Below are positions 1 through 7,886 of a DNA stretch of 21,487 nt, piece by piece. Source of the stretch: Desulfovibrio sp. (GTDB taxonomy: Bacteria > Desulfobacterota > Desulfovibrionia > Desulfovibrionales > Desulfovibrionaceae); NCBI GenBank assembly GCA_009773975.1, contig VSMX01000022.1, positions 1 to 21,487 of the forward strand. Reading direction: 5' to 3'. Made by a program: the position numbers and the translations under genes. The notes below the pieces were generated by a model that worked only from the letters and a program-made list of their open reading frames with translations, did not search any database and was not told where the DNA came from. Position 1 is the first letter of the stretch. Each line of letters opens with the position of its first letter.

Positions 1-1726
1 CTTCAGGCAGCAGCGCAAAGGCGGGCAAATTTTCGGCTTCAGCCCACAAGGCCAGGGCAAGGGCATGAAGAGTATCGCAGACAGGCAATTCCTGTTTCCC
101 GGCACTTCCAACGCGCAACCTGTCGCGCATTTCCCCGGCAGCTCTTCTGGTAAAGGTAATGGCCAAAATTTTTTGCGGCGCAACGCCCTGGTCCAGCAGG
201 CGAGATATGCGGCCAATGAGGACGCGCGTTTTGCCCGCGCCAGGGCCGGCCGCCACAAAAACCGGCGCTTCAAAACTTTCCATTGCCCGCAGCTGTTCGG
301 CAGACCAGTTTATCCCGGCTGCTTTTTGAACATTTGAATCTTCCGGGCTTTTGAGCTGAATGTTTTGCGCGGGCTTTTCCGCGGATTTTTTTATTCTTTT
401 TTGTGGCAAGCCAGGCAAGAGCGCGCTTTTGCCAAAGCGAATCTGCCGCAGGTCGTCTTCCGAAAAAACCCTAATCCTGCCAAATTGGCCGTCAAATCCG
501 GAGTTCCTGATCACCCTGCCCGCACGCATACGACCAATAGCCTCCCCAAGAGGCTCCCAGGATGCGGAAATATCTTCAACAGGAATTTTGCAAAGAATGT
601 CCAGTTCCGGCCCCAATTTCTCAAGCAGCCTGCTGTAACATTCCTGCACCTTTTTGCTGGCCGAACCTGTCTCATAAATTTCGGACAAAACCTCGGCCAG
701 GGGAATCAGCATCTTCGCTTCCGGCTCCTGTTCAAGCGCTGGCACAGAAGCGCGATCCGCCAGTTCCATTACCCTGTTCAAAACGCCTATGGTCAATGGC
801 TTGCCGCAAACAGGACAAATATTTCCAAGAGCCCGGCTCTGCCCGGGTTCAAGGCACACATTACAGGTCCTGTGGCCGTCAAGATGATACTTGCCTTCTT
901 CTGGATAAAATTCCATTGTGCCCAAAAATTTGCATGAAAGATCATCCTGGGGCTCACGCTTTGCCTGGGCTCGAAGCGCGGCGAATATACCGGCGTATGA
1001 TGGCTGCCCGGCAAACATATTGGCCTCGCGGCCAAGATTGGCTCCTGAATGGGCATCGGAATTGGAAACAAGGACGTATGAATCCAGGGCGGAAAGCAGC
1101 CTGTTCATGCCAGGGTCCGATGAAAGGCCGGTCTCGAGCGCGAATATATGGGGACTCAGGTCCCCGTAACATTCTTCCAGACTGTCAAAACCTGATCGTG
1201 AGCCAAAAAGCGAAAACCAGGGCGTCCAGATATGCGCGGGAATCATTACAGCCTTCACGCTGGCTTCGAGCACAATTTCCAGCAAATCACGGCTATCCAG
1301 CCCCAAAATGGGACGTCCGTCGGAATTGAGGTTTCCGACAAGCGCAAGGCGTTTGCACAATCTTTCCACCGCTTCAAGATCGGGCATGAAAACAAGGTTG
1401 TGAATCTTGCGGGTTTTACCGCCACGCTTGTAAATTGAGCTTATTTCAGTCTGAAGGCAAAAAAGAGGCGCGGAATTGCCGGCGAAATCCCGCGCAATTC
1501 CGGCCGGGAGTTCAAAAGCGCCCCTGACGCGGTAAAGTCCGGAAGCTTCATCAAAAACAAGGTTCTCTTCCAGTTCCCTGCGCCAGGCCGGATGGGTAAA
1601 ATCGCCGCTGCCCAATACGCCAATGCCCTTGTAGGCAGCCCAGCCCGCAAGAGTGGAAACAGCAAGCGCCCTGCTGGTCGCCCTGGAATAGCGGGAATGG
1701 ATATGCAAATCCGCGATAAAACTCAT
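1..1726 (-). CDS. EndoQ-like PHP nuclease fused to UvrD-type helicase (3' part missing)
   Basis: This reading frame stays open from an ATG at 1726 to the window edge, giving the first 575 residues of a longer protein. Residues 1-421 resemble the EndoQ/YqxK family of PHP-fold nucleases, which nick DNA 5' of deaminated bases or abasic sites. Visible PHP landmarks are HIH at 8-10, GDFTH at 41-45, HIWTPW from 165 and NSDAH at 222-226. A zinc-finger-like set of cysteines lies at 288, 291, 304 and 307, followed by a family-typical stretch reading PLTIGVLNRVMELADR. After a charged linker (about 422-470), a Q-motif-like INWSAEQ begins at 472, the Walker A box GPGAGKT is at 494-500, and motif Ia (AITFTRRAA) follows. 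That is the start of a UvrD/Rep superfamily 1 helicase. The ATG sits 10 bases after the stop of the upstream methyltransferase gene. The family reading comes from motifs; the joint repair role is inferred. Confidence 0.85.
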   Translation of the reverse strand, partial: MSFIADLHIHSRYSRATSRALAVSTLAGWAAYKGIGVLGSGDFTHPAWRRELEENLVFDEASGLYRVRGAFELPAGIARDFAGNSAPLFCLQTEISSIYKRGGKTRKIHNLVFMPDLEAVERLCKRLALVGNLNSDGRPILGLDSRDLLEIVLEASVKAVMIPAHIWTPWFSLFGSRSGFDSLEECYGDLSPHIFALETGLSSDPGMNRLLSALDSYVLVSNSDAHSGANLGREANMFAGQPSYAGIFAALRAQAKREPQDDLSCKFLGTMEFYPEEGKYHLDGHRTCNVCLEPGQSRALGNICPVCGKPLTIGVLNRVMELADRASVPALEQEPEAKMLIPLAEVLSEIYETGSASKKVQECYSRLLEKLGPELDILCKIPVEDISASWEPLGEAIGRMRAGRVIRNSGFDGQFGRIRVFSEDDLRQIRFGKSALLPGLPQKRIKKSAEKPAQNIQLKSPEDSNVQKAAGINWSAEQLRAMESFEAPVFVAAGPGAGKTRVLIGRISRLLDQGVAPQKILAITFTRRAAGEMRDRLRVGSAGKQELPVCDTLHALALALWAEAENLPAFALLPE

Positions 1727-1736
1727 GCTTCAATTT

Positions 1737-2471
1737 TCATTGCTGGATTGTGAATACACGCCCCATCCAGTCGCCCTCCGCTCCTGGATTTCCCGGCCCT
1801 ACATTCAGCTGCGCGAAAAATTGCGGATCATTTTGGGCGCTTTTTTGGCACAAAACAAAAATCCTCTTGCAAATGGAAGCCCTGGAGGATGTTTTCAATG
1901 GCTGCAAAAAACGCAGGCCAAAACCTGTTTTTTCAAGCGCGAAAAATAATTCTCCAATGGACCTGGTCGGCAAGATCAGGTAAAAATGGCCCTTGGCGCG
2001 CAGCAAAAAATGCGCAGTCTGAAAAAAGGCCTCAAATATATTCATTGCCGGGGAGCGCAAAGCCTGTTCCCGCAATACCGTCCTGGCCGGTCGCCCCATA
2101 ATTTGCCAGGGTGGATTGGCAATAGCCACATCAAAGCCTGCCGCGTTTTTGGCAATTGCTTCCGCCCGGGATTTCCCCGTAAAATCGGCGCAGGCAAACT
2201 CCGTCCGGCCTGCAAGATTGAGTGAAAGCGCATTCTCCCTTGCAGCCTTCAGCAATTCTTCCCCAATATCAAGGCCAAGGCCGTACGCGCAAGGCCAGAG
2301 CAGAAGCAAACCGGACAGGGCCGCCCCGCAGCCGCAACCCAGTTCAACAACCTTGTCCTTCCTTGTGCAAAATCTTGCGGTCAGGGCCGCCAATAAAAGC
2401 GCATCCTGGCCAAAACGGAAACTGCCTTCAGGCTGTTTCAGGCCGCGTGGAAAAATTTCAATTGCGTCCAT
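1737..2471 (-). CDS. SAM-dependent methyltransferase, tRNA1(Val) m6A37 (TrmN6/YfiC)-like
   Basis: The 244-residue product is a Rossmann-fold, small-domain methyltransferase. The SAM-binding motif I is VELGCGCGA at 42-50. The NPPW catalytic motif at 119-122 is the signature of enzymes that methylate an exocyclic amino group of adenine or a glutamine side chain. The N-terminal FRFGQDALLLA resembles the segment found in TrmN6/YfiC, which methylates A37 of tRNA1(Val), and the length fits that family. The start ATG follows the stop of the U32 gene after only 3 bases, so translation is probably coupled. The neighbouring U32 gene, also a probable RNA-modification factor, supports an RNA substrate. 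Substrate choice is inferred; a related HemK-like role cannot be excluded from sequence alone. Confidence 0.8.
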   Translation of the reverse strand: MDAIEIFPRGLKQPEGSFRFGQDALLLAALTARFCTRKDKVVELGCGCGAALSGLLLLWPCAYGLGLDIGEELLKAARENALSLNLAGRTEFACADFTGKSRAEAIAKNAAGFDVAIANPPWQIMGRPARTVLREQALRSPAMNIFEAFFQTAHFLLRAKGHFYLILPTRSIGELFFALEKTGFGLRFLQPLKTSSRASICKRIFVLCQKSAQNDPQFFAQLNVGPGNPGAEGDWMGRVFTIQQ

Positions 2472-2474
2472 GCG

Positions 2475-4526
2475 TCAAAGCAGGCTTCCTGCCCAATTAA
2501 ACAGGCCGTTTCTTTCGCGTCGCGGCAATTCCTGCGGCGGCTTTTCATCCAGGACAGCAAAAAAGCTGTAGCCTGCGTTCAGCAATTCCTTGCGTTTTGA
2601 CTGCAAATCCAGTGGCCAGCCAGGATATATCCAGACATTCTGCCCATAACGCCTGTTCCAGAAAAGTTCGCCCCTGGGGCTGGAAAACACTTCGTTGGCA
2701 TTGATGCCCGAAAGCCCGAATCGCGAAAGACCGACTGGCCAAAAACCGGATATAACCAGGCCGAGCGGCAAGGGGCTTTGTCCGGGCAAGCCCAGCAGAT
2801 CTTCGCTGTCCAGTTCGGGACTTGCGAAGGCCGCCGCAAAGCCCAGCTTTTCAAGCTCCATGATTGCCAGGGCATTGGCAATATTGCAAAATGGTCCGGC
2901 AACAAGATCCAGATCCTTCAACTTTGGAGATGTGAAAAATGCAGCCTGCCAGGGCGCATTGCAGACAAAGTGCCTGGCTCCTGCCCTGAGCAGGCGATAA
3001 ATTGCCTTGCCGAAAAAATCTTCTTCCTCTGGCCAGATAACGGGTGGCAGCCACCAGCACAATTTGGGCGCAAGGGTTGGTGAAAGCTCGCCGCTCTTGC
3101 CCGAAAGCCATACAGCGGGGATAAAACCGGCGCCCTTGCCTTTTGGCAGACTGGACATGACAAGCATATCCTTGCGCAGGCGCGGTTTCGCCGGTCTTGG
3201 CATCGCTGGTGCAAAATCCGTATCCCTGGTTGGGGACGCTTCGATTTTTTCCGCCTTTGCCCGCCATTCCCGGATAATTTTTTCAAGTTCTGGTTCGCGC
3301 CTGTCGATCAGAAAAACCGGCACGCCGGCTTTCGGCGTTTTATGCTTCTGGATATTGAGAGCAAGACTGCCGCCTTTTGGCACATCCCGCTTCACGGACA
3401 TTGTTGAATGCCAGCGTTCATCCTCTGTGCCGATGCGCAGATAGTCATTGCGCAGCAAGGGGAAATGCGGCTTGATAACGCACGGACCGTCCTGTTCGAT
3501 TCTAATCTTGCCGGCCAGCAGGCCGCTGCTTGTCTGGCCGTGGGGAGACATTGGCACAGTGTTGCGCTGGGGTAAAAACCTCCCCCGCACCCCCGGACGG
3601 CCAAGGGCCATGGCCAGAATATCTTCCGCTTCCTTCCTGGTGGCCCGGTCATCAGGATTATCCCGCAAAAGCCTGTAGGCTGTAACGGCATGATAAACAT
3701 AATGCGGGCCTTTTTTGCGGCCTTCTATTTTCCAGGAGGCGACATTGGACAGCGAGAGCAAGGTTTTTGCCAGCATGCCCAATTCCAGGTCCTGGCAGGA
3801 AAAAAAACGCCCGGGCACAGTTTTCGGGTTTTGCTCCCAGTGTTTTCTTTCCGTTGGCGACCGCATTTTGCCGCCCTTTTGGGCATTGTTTGGCTGGCGC
3901 TGGTAAATTCGTCTGCAGGGCTGCACGCAGCGTCCGCGCAAACCGCTTTTGCCGCCAAGATAGCTTGACCAGTAGCAACGGCCCGAAACGCAGTAGCACA
4001 GGGCGCCATGAACAAAAATTTCCAGTCCAAGGCCGGGCGGGCAGTTTTCGCCCATAACCCTGACTTCATCCACCGAAAGCTCGCGCGGCAGGATAACTCT
4101 GGCGGCCCCAAGCCTGGCGGCTTCGGAAAGCCCCGCCGGATTGCTGACATTTGCCAGGGTGGAAAGGAAAAGACCGCCTGCAAAGCCGGCCTGGCGCGCA
4201 AGATCGAGCATTGCCAGATCCTGGATAATCAGCCCGTCATTATGAACCTGGCTGGCCAGGCGGCTGCAAAGCCTGCCCGCTTTTACACATTCTTCGGGTT
4301 TTACCAGGGTATTCATGGCCACATAAACCTTGGCGCCGTTCTGGTGGGCCAACTCCGTCAAGCGCGCCAGATTGGCCAGGCTGAAGTTTTCCGCCTCCAT
4401 TCGGGCAGAAAAATGCTTGAGCCCAAGATAAATGGCATCGGCGCCAGCGGCAAGCGCCGCCAGGAAGCAGGCTTCGTCTCCAGCTGGCGCAAGGATTTCG
4501 GGCTTTTTAGTCAGCGGGGATTCCAT
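2475..4526 (-). CDS. U32 family protein (RlhA/TrhP type RNA hydroxylation factor)
   Basis: The 683-residue protein begins with the U32 hallmark PEILAPAGD and an alpha/beta barrel. The family signature lies around EIFVHGALCYCVSGRCYWS, residues 169-187. Cysteines 177, 184, 200 and 204 are placed to hold an iron-sulfur cluster, with C179 as an extra cysteine. U32 proteins were first called collagenases, but E. coli members TrhP (tRNA U34) and RlhA (23S rRNA C2501) act in prephenate-dependent RNA hydroxylation. The length, with a long C-terminal extension, is closer to RlhA/YdcP than to the shorter TrhP. I chose the ATG at 4526, just before the conserved core; it overlaps the end of the epimerase gene by 20 bases. 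An in-frame ATG at 4550 is possible. A basic, variable insert follows the last cysteine (about 205-240). The exact RNA target is not visible. Confidence 0.85.
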   Translation of the reverse strand: MESPLTKKPEILAPAGDEACFLAALAAGADAIYLGLKHFSARMEAENFSLANLARLTELAHQNGAKVYVAMNTLVKPEECVKAGRLCSRLASQVHNDGLIIQDLAMLDLARQAGFAGGLFLSTLANVSNPAGLSEAARLGAARVILPRELSVDEVRVMGENCPPGLGLEIFVHGALCYCVSGRCYWSSYLGGKSGLRGRCVQPCRRIYQRQPNNAQKGGKMRSPTERKHWEQNPKTVPGRFFSCQDLELGMLAKTLLSLSNVASWKIEGRKKGPHYVYHAVTAYRLLRDNPDDRATRKEAEDILAMALGRPGVRGRFLPQRNTVPMSPHGQTSSGLLAGKIRIEQDGPCVIKPHFPLLRNDYLRIGTEDERWHSTMSVKRDVPKGGSLALNIQKHKTPKAGVPVFLIDRREPELEKIIREWRAKAEKIEASPTRDTDFAPAMPRPAKPRLRKDMLVMSSLPKGKGAGFIPAVWLSGKSGELSPTLAPKLCWWLPPVIWPEEEDFFGKAIYRLLRAGARHFVCNAPWQAAFFTSPKLKDLDLVAGPFCNIANALAIMELEKLGFAAAFASPELDSEDLLGLPGQSPLPLGLVISGFWPVGLSRFGLSGINANEVFSSPRGELFWNRRYGQNVWIYPGWPLDLQSKRKELLNAGYSFFAVLDEKPPQELPRRERNGLFNWAGSLL

Positions 4527-5532
4527 AATATTTTCTGTACCATGCGACATAGCGTTCGATGCCGGTTTCCAGTGGAGTATGGGGATTGAAATCAAAATCA
4601 TTTTTCAGGTCAACCACATCCGCCCAGGTGGATTCGACATCGCCTGGCTGGATTGGCAAATATTCCCTGATTGCCTTTTTACCCAGGGCCTTTTCCAGAA
4701 TTCCGATAAAATCGCCCAGGGCCACTGTATCGTGGTTGCCGATATTGTAAATTCTCCAGGGGGCCGAACTCGAAGCCGGGTCGGGCGCTGCAGGATCAAA
4801 AGCGCTGTTCGGCTTTGCCGCAACAGGAATTATGCGGGCAAGACCTTCTGTAATATCGTCGATATAAGTAAAATCCCTTTGCATTTGGCCATGATTGAAA
4901 ACCTTGATCGGACGCCCCGCAAGAATGGCATTTGTAAACAGGTAAAGAGCCATGTCCGGGCGGCCCCATGGGCCGTAAACCGTGAAAAACCTGAGTCCCG
5001 TGCAAGGCAGGCTGTAAAGGTGGCTATAGACATGGGCCATCAGTTCATTGCTTTTTTTGCTGGCTGCATAAAGGCTTGCCGGATGATCGACGTTGTGATG
5101 AACAGAATAAGGCCTTTCCCCGTTAAGGCCATACACAGACGAAGACGAGGCAAAGACCAGATGCCTGATTTTTGCCTTGCGGCAGCATTCCAGCAAATTG
5201 CCAAAGCCCACCAGATTGGCCTGGATATAGGAGCCCGGATTGATCAGGCTGTAGCGCACCCCGGCCTGGGCGGCCAGGTTCACCACATGATCAATATCAT
5301 GTTCGGCAAACAGGCGCTCAAGTTCCCCGCCGTCGGCAAGATCAACCTTTGCAAAGGCGAACGAGGATTTTTGCGGATGATTTTCAAGATTTGCCAGGCG
5401 CGCCTTTTTCAGTCCCGTATCGTAATAGTCGTTCAGGTTGTCAATCCCCAGCACCTTATGGCCATCGGCCAATAGCCTGGCCGCAATATGATAACCAATA
5501 AAACCAGCAGCCCCGGTAATCAAAACATGCAT
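4507..5532 (-). CDS. NAD-dependent sugar-nucleotide epimerase, UDP-glucuronate 4-epimerase-like
   Basis: The 341-residue extended short-chain dehydrogenase has the dinucleotide-binding GAAGFIG at 7-13 and the catalytic Y155-x3-K159 pair (YAASK), preceded by the SSSVYG strand. The stretches AAQAGVRYSL, NLVGFGNLLECCR and YGPWGRPDMALYLFT match the UDP-glucuronate 4-epimerase (CapI/LspL) branch, which makes UDP-galacturonate for surface polysaccharide. Length is normal for the family. The start is placed at the second of two ATGs, because AAGGAG lies directly against the first one and 6 bases from the second. It is the only envelope-sugar gene in this run and is followed by RNA and DNA maintenance genes. 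Its 3' end overlaps the U32 gene. A related epimerase specificity remains possible. Confidence 0.85.
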   Translation of the reverse strand: MHVLITGAAGFIGYHIAARLLADGHKVLGIDNLNDYYDTGLKKARLANLENHPQKSSFAFAKVDLADGGELERLFAEHDIDHVVNLAAQAGVRYSLINPGSYIQANLVGFGNLLECCRKAKIRHLVFASSSSVYGLNGERPYSVHHNVDHPASLYAASKKSNELMAHVYSHLYSLPCTGLRFFTVYGPWGRPDMALYLFTNAILAGRPIKVFNHGQMQRDFTYIDDITEGLARIIPVAAKPNSAFDPAAPDPASSSAPWRIYNIGNHDTVALGDFIGILEKALGKKAIREYLPIQPGDVESTWADVVDLKNDFDFNPHTPLETGIERYVAWYRKYYGIPAD

Positions 5533-5538
5533 TTTCAT

Positions 5539-5544
5539 CTCCTT
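5539..5544 (-). promoter_or_regulatory. Shine-Dalgarno site that decides the epimerase start
   Basis: The minus strand reads AAGGAG here, followed by ATGAAA and then ATG. The first ATG (5538) would have no spacer, so ribosomes most likely start at 5532 with a 6-base spacer. Confidence 0.7.
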
Positions 5545-5547
5545 GAA

Positions 5548-5958
5548 TCAGGCGTGGCCAAGCCTTGGGGGCAAATCCGCAGCCGATCCTTTGGCAACCC
5601 TGAAAATCCTGACCGTATATTCATCTTGCCGGCTGCATGCCGGGCAGGCATCTGTAACCAGTATGCAGGAAGCGTCAAGCTCCAGCGGGTCAATGCCGGC
5701 CTGGTCAAGCAATCTGGTCGCGCGTCCGTCTTCCCACAGCACAGGAGATCCGCAGCGGCCACATTCAACATAAAGCAATTCCGGGTCAAAACCGCCGGTA
5801 ACGGGCCTTGTGATAATGGTTTCCACCAGCCTGGCAACCGTCTTTGCCTGGGCTTCCGATCCCTTGCGATGCCTGAGCCGCAGCCCGGCCAGGGTCGGAC
5901 CTCTTTTCCGGACCCTGCGCAGGCTGGCTGAAAAAATATATTTCGAATTTTTTTTCAT
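5548..5958 (-). CDS. Small zinc-ribbon-like protein of unknown function
   Basis: The 136-residue protein is not one I recognise. Residues 1-35 are strongly basic (many Lys and Arg), which could bind nucleic acid. Two CxxC pairs, C66-x2-C69 and C105-x2-C108, are spaced like a zinc ribbon, with an additional cysteine at 98. The chain between the pairs is acidic and hydrophobic (DQAGIDPLELDASCILVTDAC). The ORF could begin further upstream, at 6093, but that would run through the start of the divergent mutL gene. The ATG at 5958 has AAGGA upstream, although with a long gap. It leads a five-gene minus-strand run; the epimerase begins 15 bases after its stop. No function is assigned. Confidence 0.7.
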   Translation of the reverse strand: MKKNSKYIFSASLRRVRKRGPTLAGLRLRHRKGSEAQAKTVARLVETIITRPVTGGFDPELLYVECGRCGSPVLWEDGRATRLLDQAGIDPLELDASCILVTDACPACSRQDEYTVRIFRVAKGSAADLPPRLGHA

Positions 5959-5970
5959 CAGATTGCATCC

Positions 5971-5999
5971 TTGCCATAAACAAACTTGGCGATTAAACT
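5971..5999 (+). promoter_or_regulatory. Candidate sigma-70 promoter of mutL
   Basis: TTGCCA at 5971-5976 and TAAACT at 5994-5999 are separated by 17 bases. Transcription would begin about 6-7 bases further on, at or next to the mutL ATG. This is a motif match only. Confidence 0.4.
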
Positions 6000-6005
6000 T
6001 TTCCC

Positions 6006-7868
6006 ATGAAGCAATCTTTCTGCCATATACAGCTTTTACCGCCCGAATTGCGCAATCAGATTGCCGCTGGCGAAGTTGTCGAAAGGCCGGCAAGCGTCCT
6101 CAAGGAGCTTGTCGAAAACAGCATCGATGCGCAAGCAAAAAATATTGAAGCGCGTCTTGACGATGGCGGACAGGCCCTGATTCGCGTTCAGGATGATGGC
6201 CGCGGCATCCCCGAAAGCGAGCTTGAGCTTGCTGTAACCAGGCATGCCACCAGCAAGATTTCATCTTTCGCGGATCTTGAAAATATTTCCACATACGGTT
6301 TCAGGGGCGAGGCCCTCCCCAGCATAGCCTCTGTCTCGCATTTTCGCATAACTTCAATAGTGGAAGGCAGCGAGGCCCAGAATCTTGAAGTGGAATATGG
6401 CAAGATAGTTTCCCGGGGGGCAGCCGCACTGCACAGGGGCACTGTAATCGAAGTGCGGGACCTTTTCTCCAATCTGCCTGCCCGCCTTAAATTTTTAAAA
6501 AATCCCGCAACAGAATTCAAGCGCGCGCAAAATTGGCTGGCGCGCCTGGCGCTGGCCCGCCTCGACATCGGCTTCCGCTTTCTTGGCGGAGAAAGGGAAA
6601 TCCTGAATTTCCTTCCCGCCCAAAGCCTTGTACAGCGCCTTGCGCAAATCTGGCCGACAGGCATAACCGATGAGCTTGCACCCTTTGAAGGCCAAAACCG
6701 CGGTCTTGCTGTCCATGGAATGCTTGCGCCGCCAAATTTGTGCCAGCCAAGAGGGGACAGAATCTATCTATATGTCAACGGACGCGCGGTGAATGACAAA
6801 AACTTGCTTGGCGCAGTGCGCACAGCTTACAAGGGACGGCTAATCAGCCGCGATTATCCGCAAGTTGTGGCTTTTATCGAAATCGACCCCGCAATGGTCG
6901 ATGTCAATGTTCATCCTGCGAAAACGGAAGTTCGTTTTCAGGATGAACCCACTGTTATTGGCACCCTGGTTCGGGCAATGCGTAATACCCTGGATTCAAT
7001 GAACCCTGTCGGTATTTCAGATAATACCCAAATGCAAATGGTCAAATCGGACAATCTTTGGGAGTTTCGTGAAGAGCCGATTATCGCAAGCCAGAAACCA
7101 GCGCGGCGCGAACCCTGGGAGATTGTCGATCTGCCGTGCTCTTACGGCTTTGAAAGCAAAGGCGACCCAGCGCCAACGCTGCATGAAGAGATCGCCAATT
7201 TTCGCTCCGCCCAGCATGGTCCGCAGGACCTTACCGCAAAAGAGGCCGAGCTGATTTGGCCGCCAGAAGCGCCAACAAGCCATCAAAAGCCCGGAATTTC
7301 GTCCGCTTGCCCCGGAAATTCTCCGGCTGGCATTGTTTATCTGGGCCAGATTGCAGATACCTATCTGATCTTGCGCGATCAGGACGGTGCCATGCTTTTG
7401 CTGGATCAGCATGCCGTGCATGAATGCATTTTGCATGAACGCTTTCTGGAAGACGGCCTTTCCGGCCAGGGACAAATTCTGGCCCTGCCGCTTGAAATCC
7501 GCCTGGAACCGTCCGAAATGCAGCGCTTTCGGGAGATCAGCCAAATACTGCCCAGATTTGGCTACGACCTGTCCCTTTCGGAAAACATTTTGCAGGCCAG
7601 AGCCATTCCACCCTTGCTTTCCCGCAATGAAGCAAGGGAGTTTCTCACGGAGGCGCTGGAAAGCCGCAAAGACGACTTGAACGCCCTCCTGGTTTCAATG
7701 GCCTGCAAAAGGGCCATCAAGGCCGGGCAAAAACTGTCGCCGGACGAGGCCATGGGGCTGGTAAGCCAGTGGCTGGATTGCAAAAGCCCCTCAAATTGCC
7801 CGCACGGCCGCCCATGCGCCATCCGCTATGACAAAAATGCCCTGGAAAAACTGTTCAAGCGCCGCTGA
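6006..7868 (+). CDS. mutL: DNA mismatch repair protein MutL (endonuclease type)
   Basis: The 620-residue protein has a GHKL ATPase head. NQIAAGEVVERPASVLKELV is followed by ENSIDA, with E34 and N38 at the positions of the E. coli catalytic Glu29 and Asn33. DDGRGIP, HATSKI and GFRGEALPSIASV follow, and the transducer domain carries DVNVHPAKTEVRF. The C-terminal domain has the metal-binding endonuclease motif DQHAVHECILHE, then ACKRAIKAG and CPHGRPCA. This is the nicking MutL found in bacteria without MutH. MutL links MutS mismatch recognition to strand incision and excision. The linker (about 340-430) is variable. No Shine-Dalgarno is seen before the ATG, and an in-frame TAA lies just upstream, so the start cannot move 5'. 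It is divergent from the zinc-ribbon operon and convergent with the mechanosensitive channel gene. Confidence 0.97.
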   Translation: MKQSFCHIQLLPPELRNQIAAGEVVERPASVLKELVENSIDAQAKNIEARLDDGGQALIRVQDDGRGIPESELELAVTRHATSKISSFADLENISTYGFRGEALPSIASVSHFRITSIVEGSEAQNLEVEYGKIVSRGAAALHRGTVIEVRDLFSNLPARLKFLKNPATEFKRAQNWLARLALARLDIGFRFLGGEREILNFLPAQSLVQRLAQIWPTGITDELAPFEGQNRGLAVHGMLAPPNLCQPRGDRIYLYVNGRAVNDKNLLGAVRTAYKGRLISRDYPQVVAFIEIDPAMVDVNVHPAKTEVRFQDEPTVIGTLVRAMRNTLDSMNPVGISDNTQMQMVKSDNLWEFREEPIIASQKPARREPWEIVDLPCSYGFESKGDPAPTLHEEIANFRSAQHGPQDLTAKEAELIWPPEAPTSHQKPGISSACPGNSPAGIVYLGQIADTYLILRDQDGAMLLLDQHAVHECILHERFLEDGLSGQGQILALPLEIRLEPSEMQRFREISQILPRFGYDLSLSENILQARAIPPLLSRNEAREFLTEALESRKDDLNALLVSMACKRAIKAGQKLSPDEAMGLVSQWLDCKSPSNCPHGRPCAIRYDKNALEKLFKRR

Positions 7869-7886
7869 TTAAAAATCACTTTCGTA

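Noticed and set aside
562..1329. Plus-strand open frame of 255 codons
   Set aside because: It lies opposite the PHP nuclease, whose motifs are unmistakable; the plus-strand translation looks like noise.
4432..5475. Plus-strand open frame of 347 codons opposite the epimerase gene
   Set aside because: It is the antisense shadow of a clearly recognisable epimerase; its translation has no family motifs and it has no ribosome site.
5959..6093. Longer N-terminus for the zinc-ribbon protein
   Set aside because: The extension would overlap the mutL start and its sequence is the shadow of conserved MutL codons.
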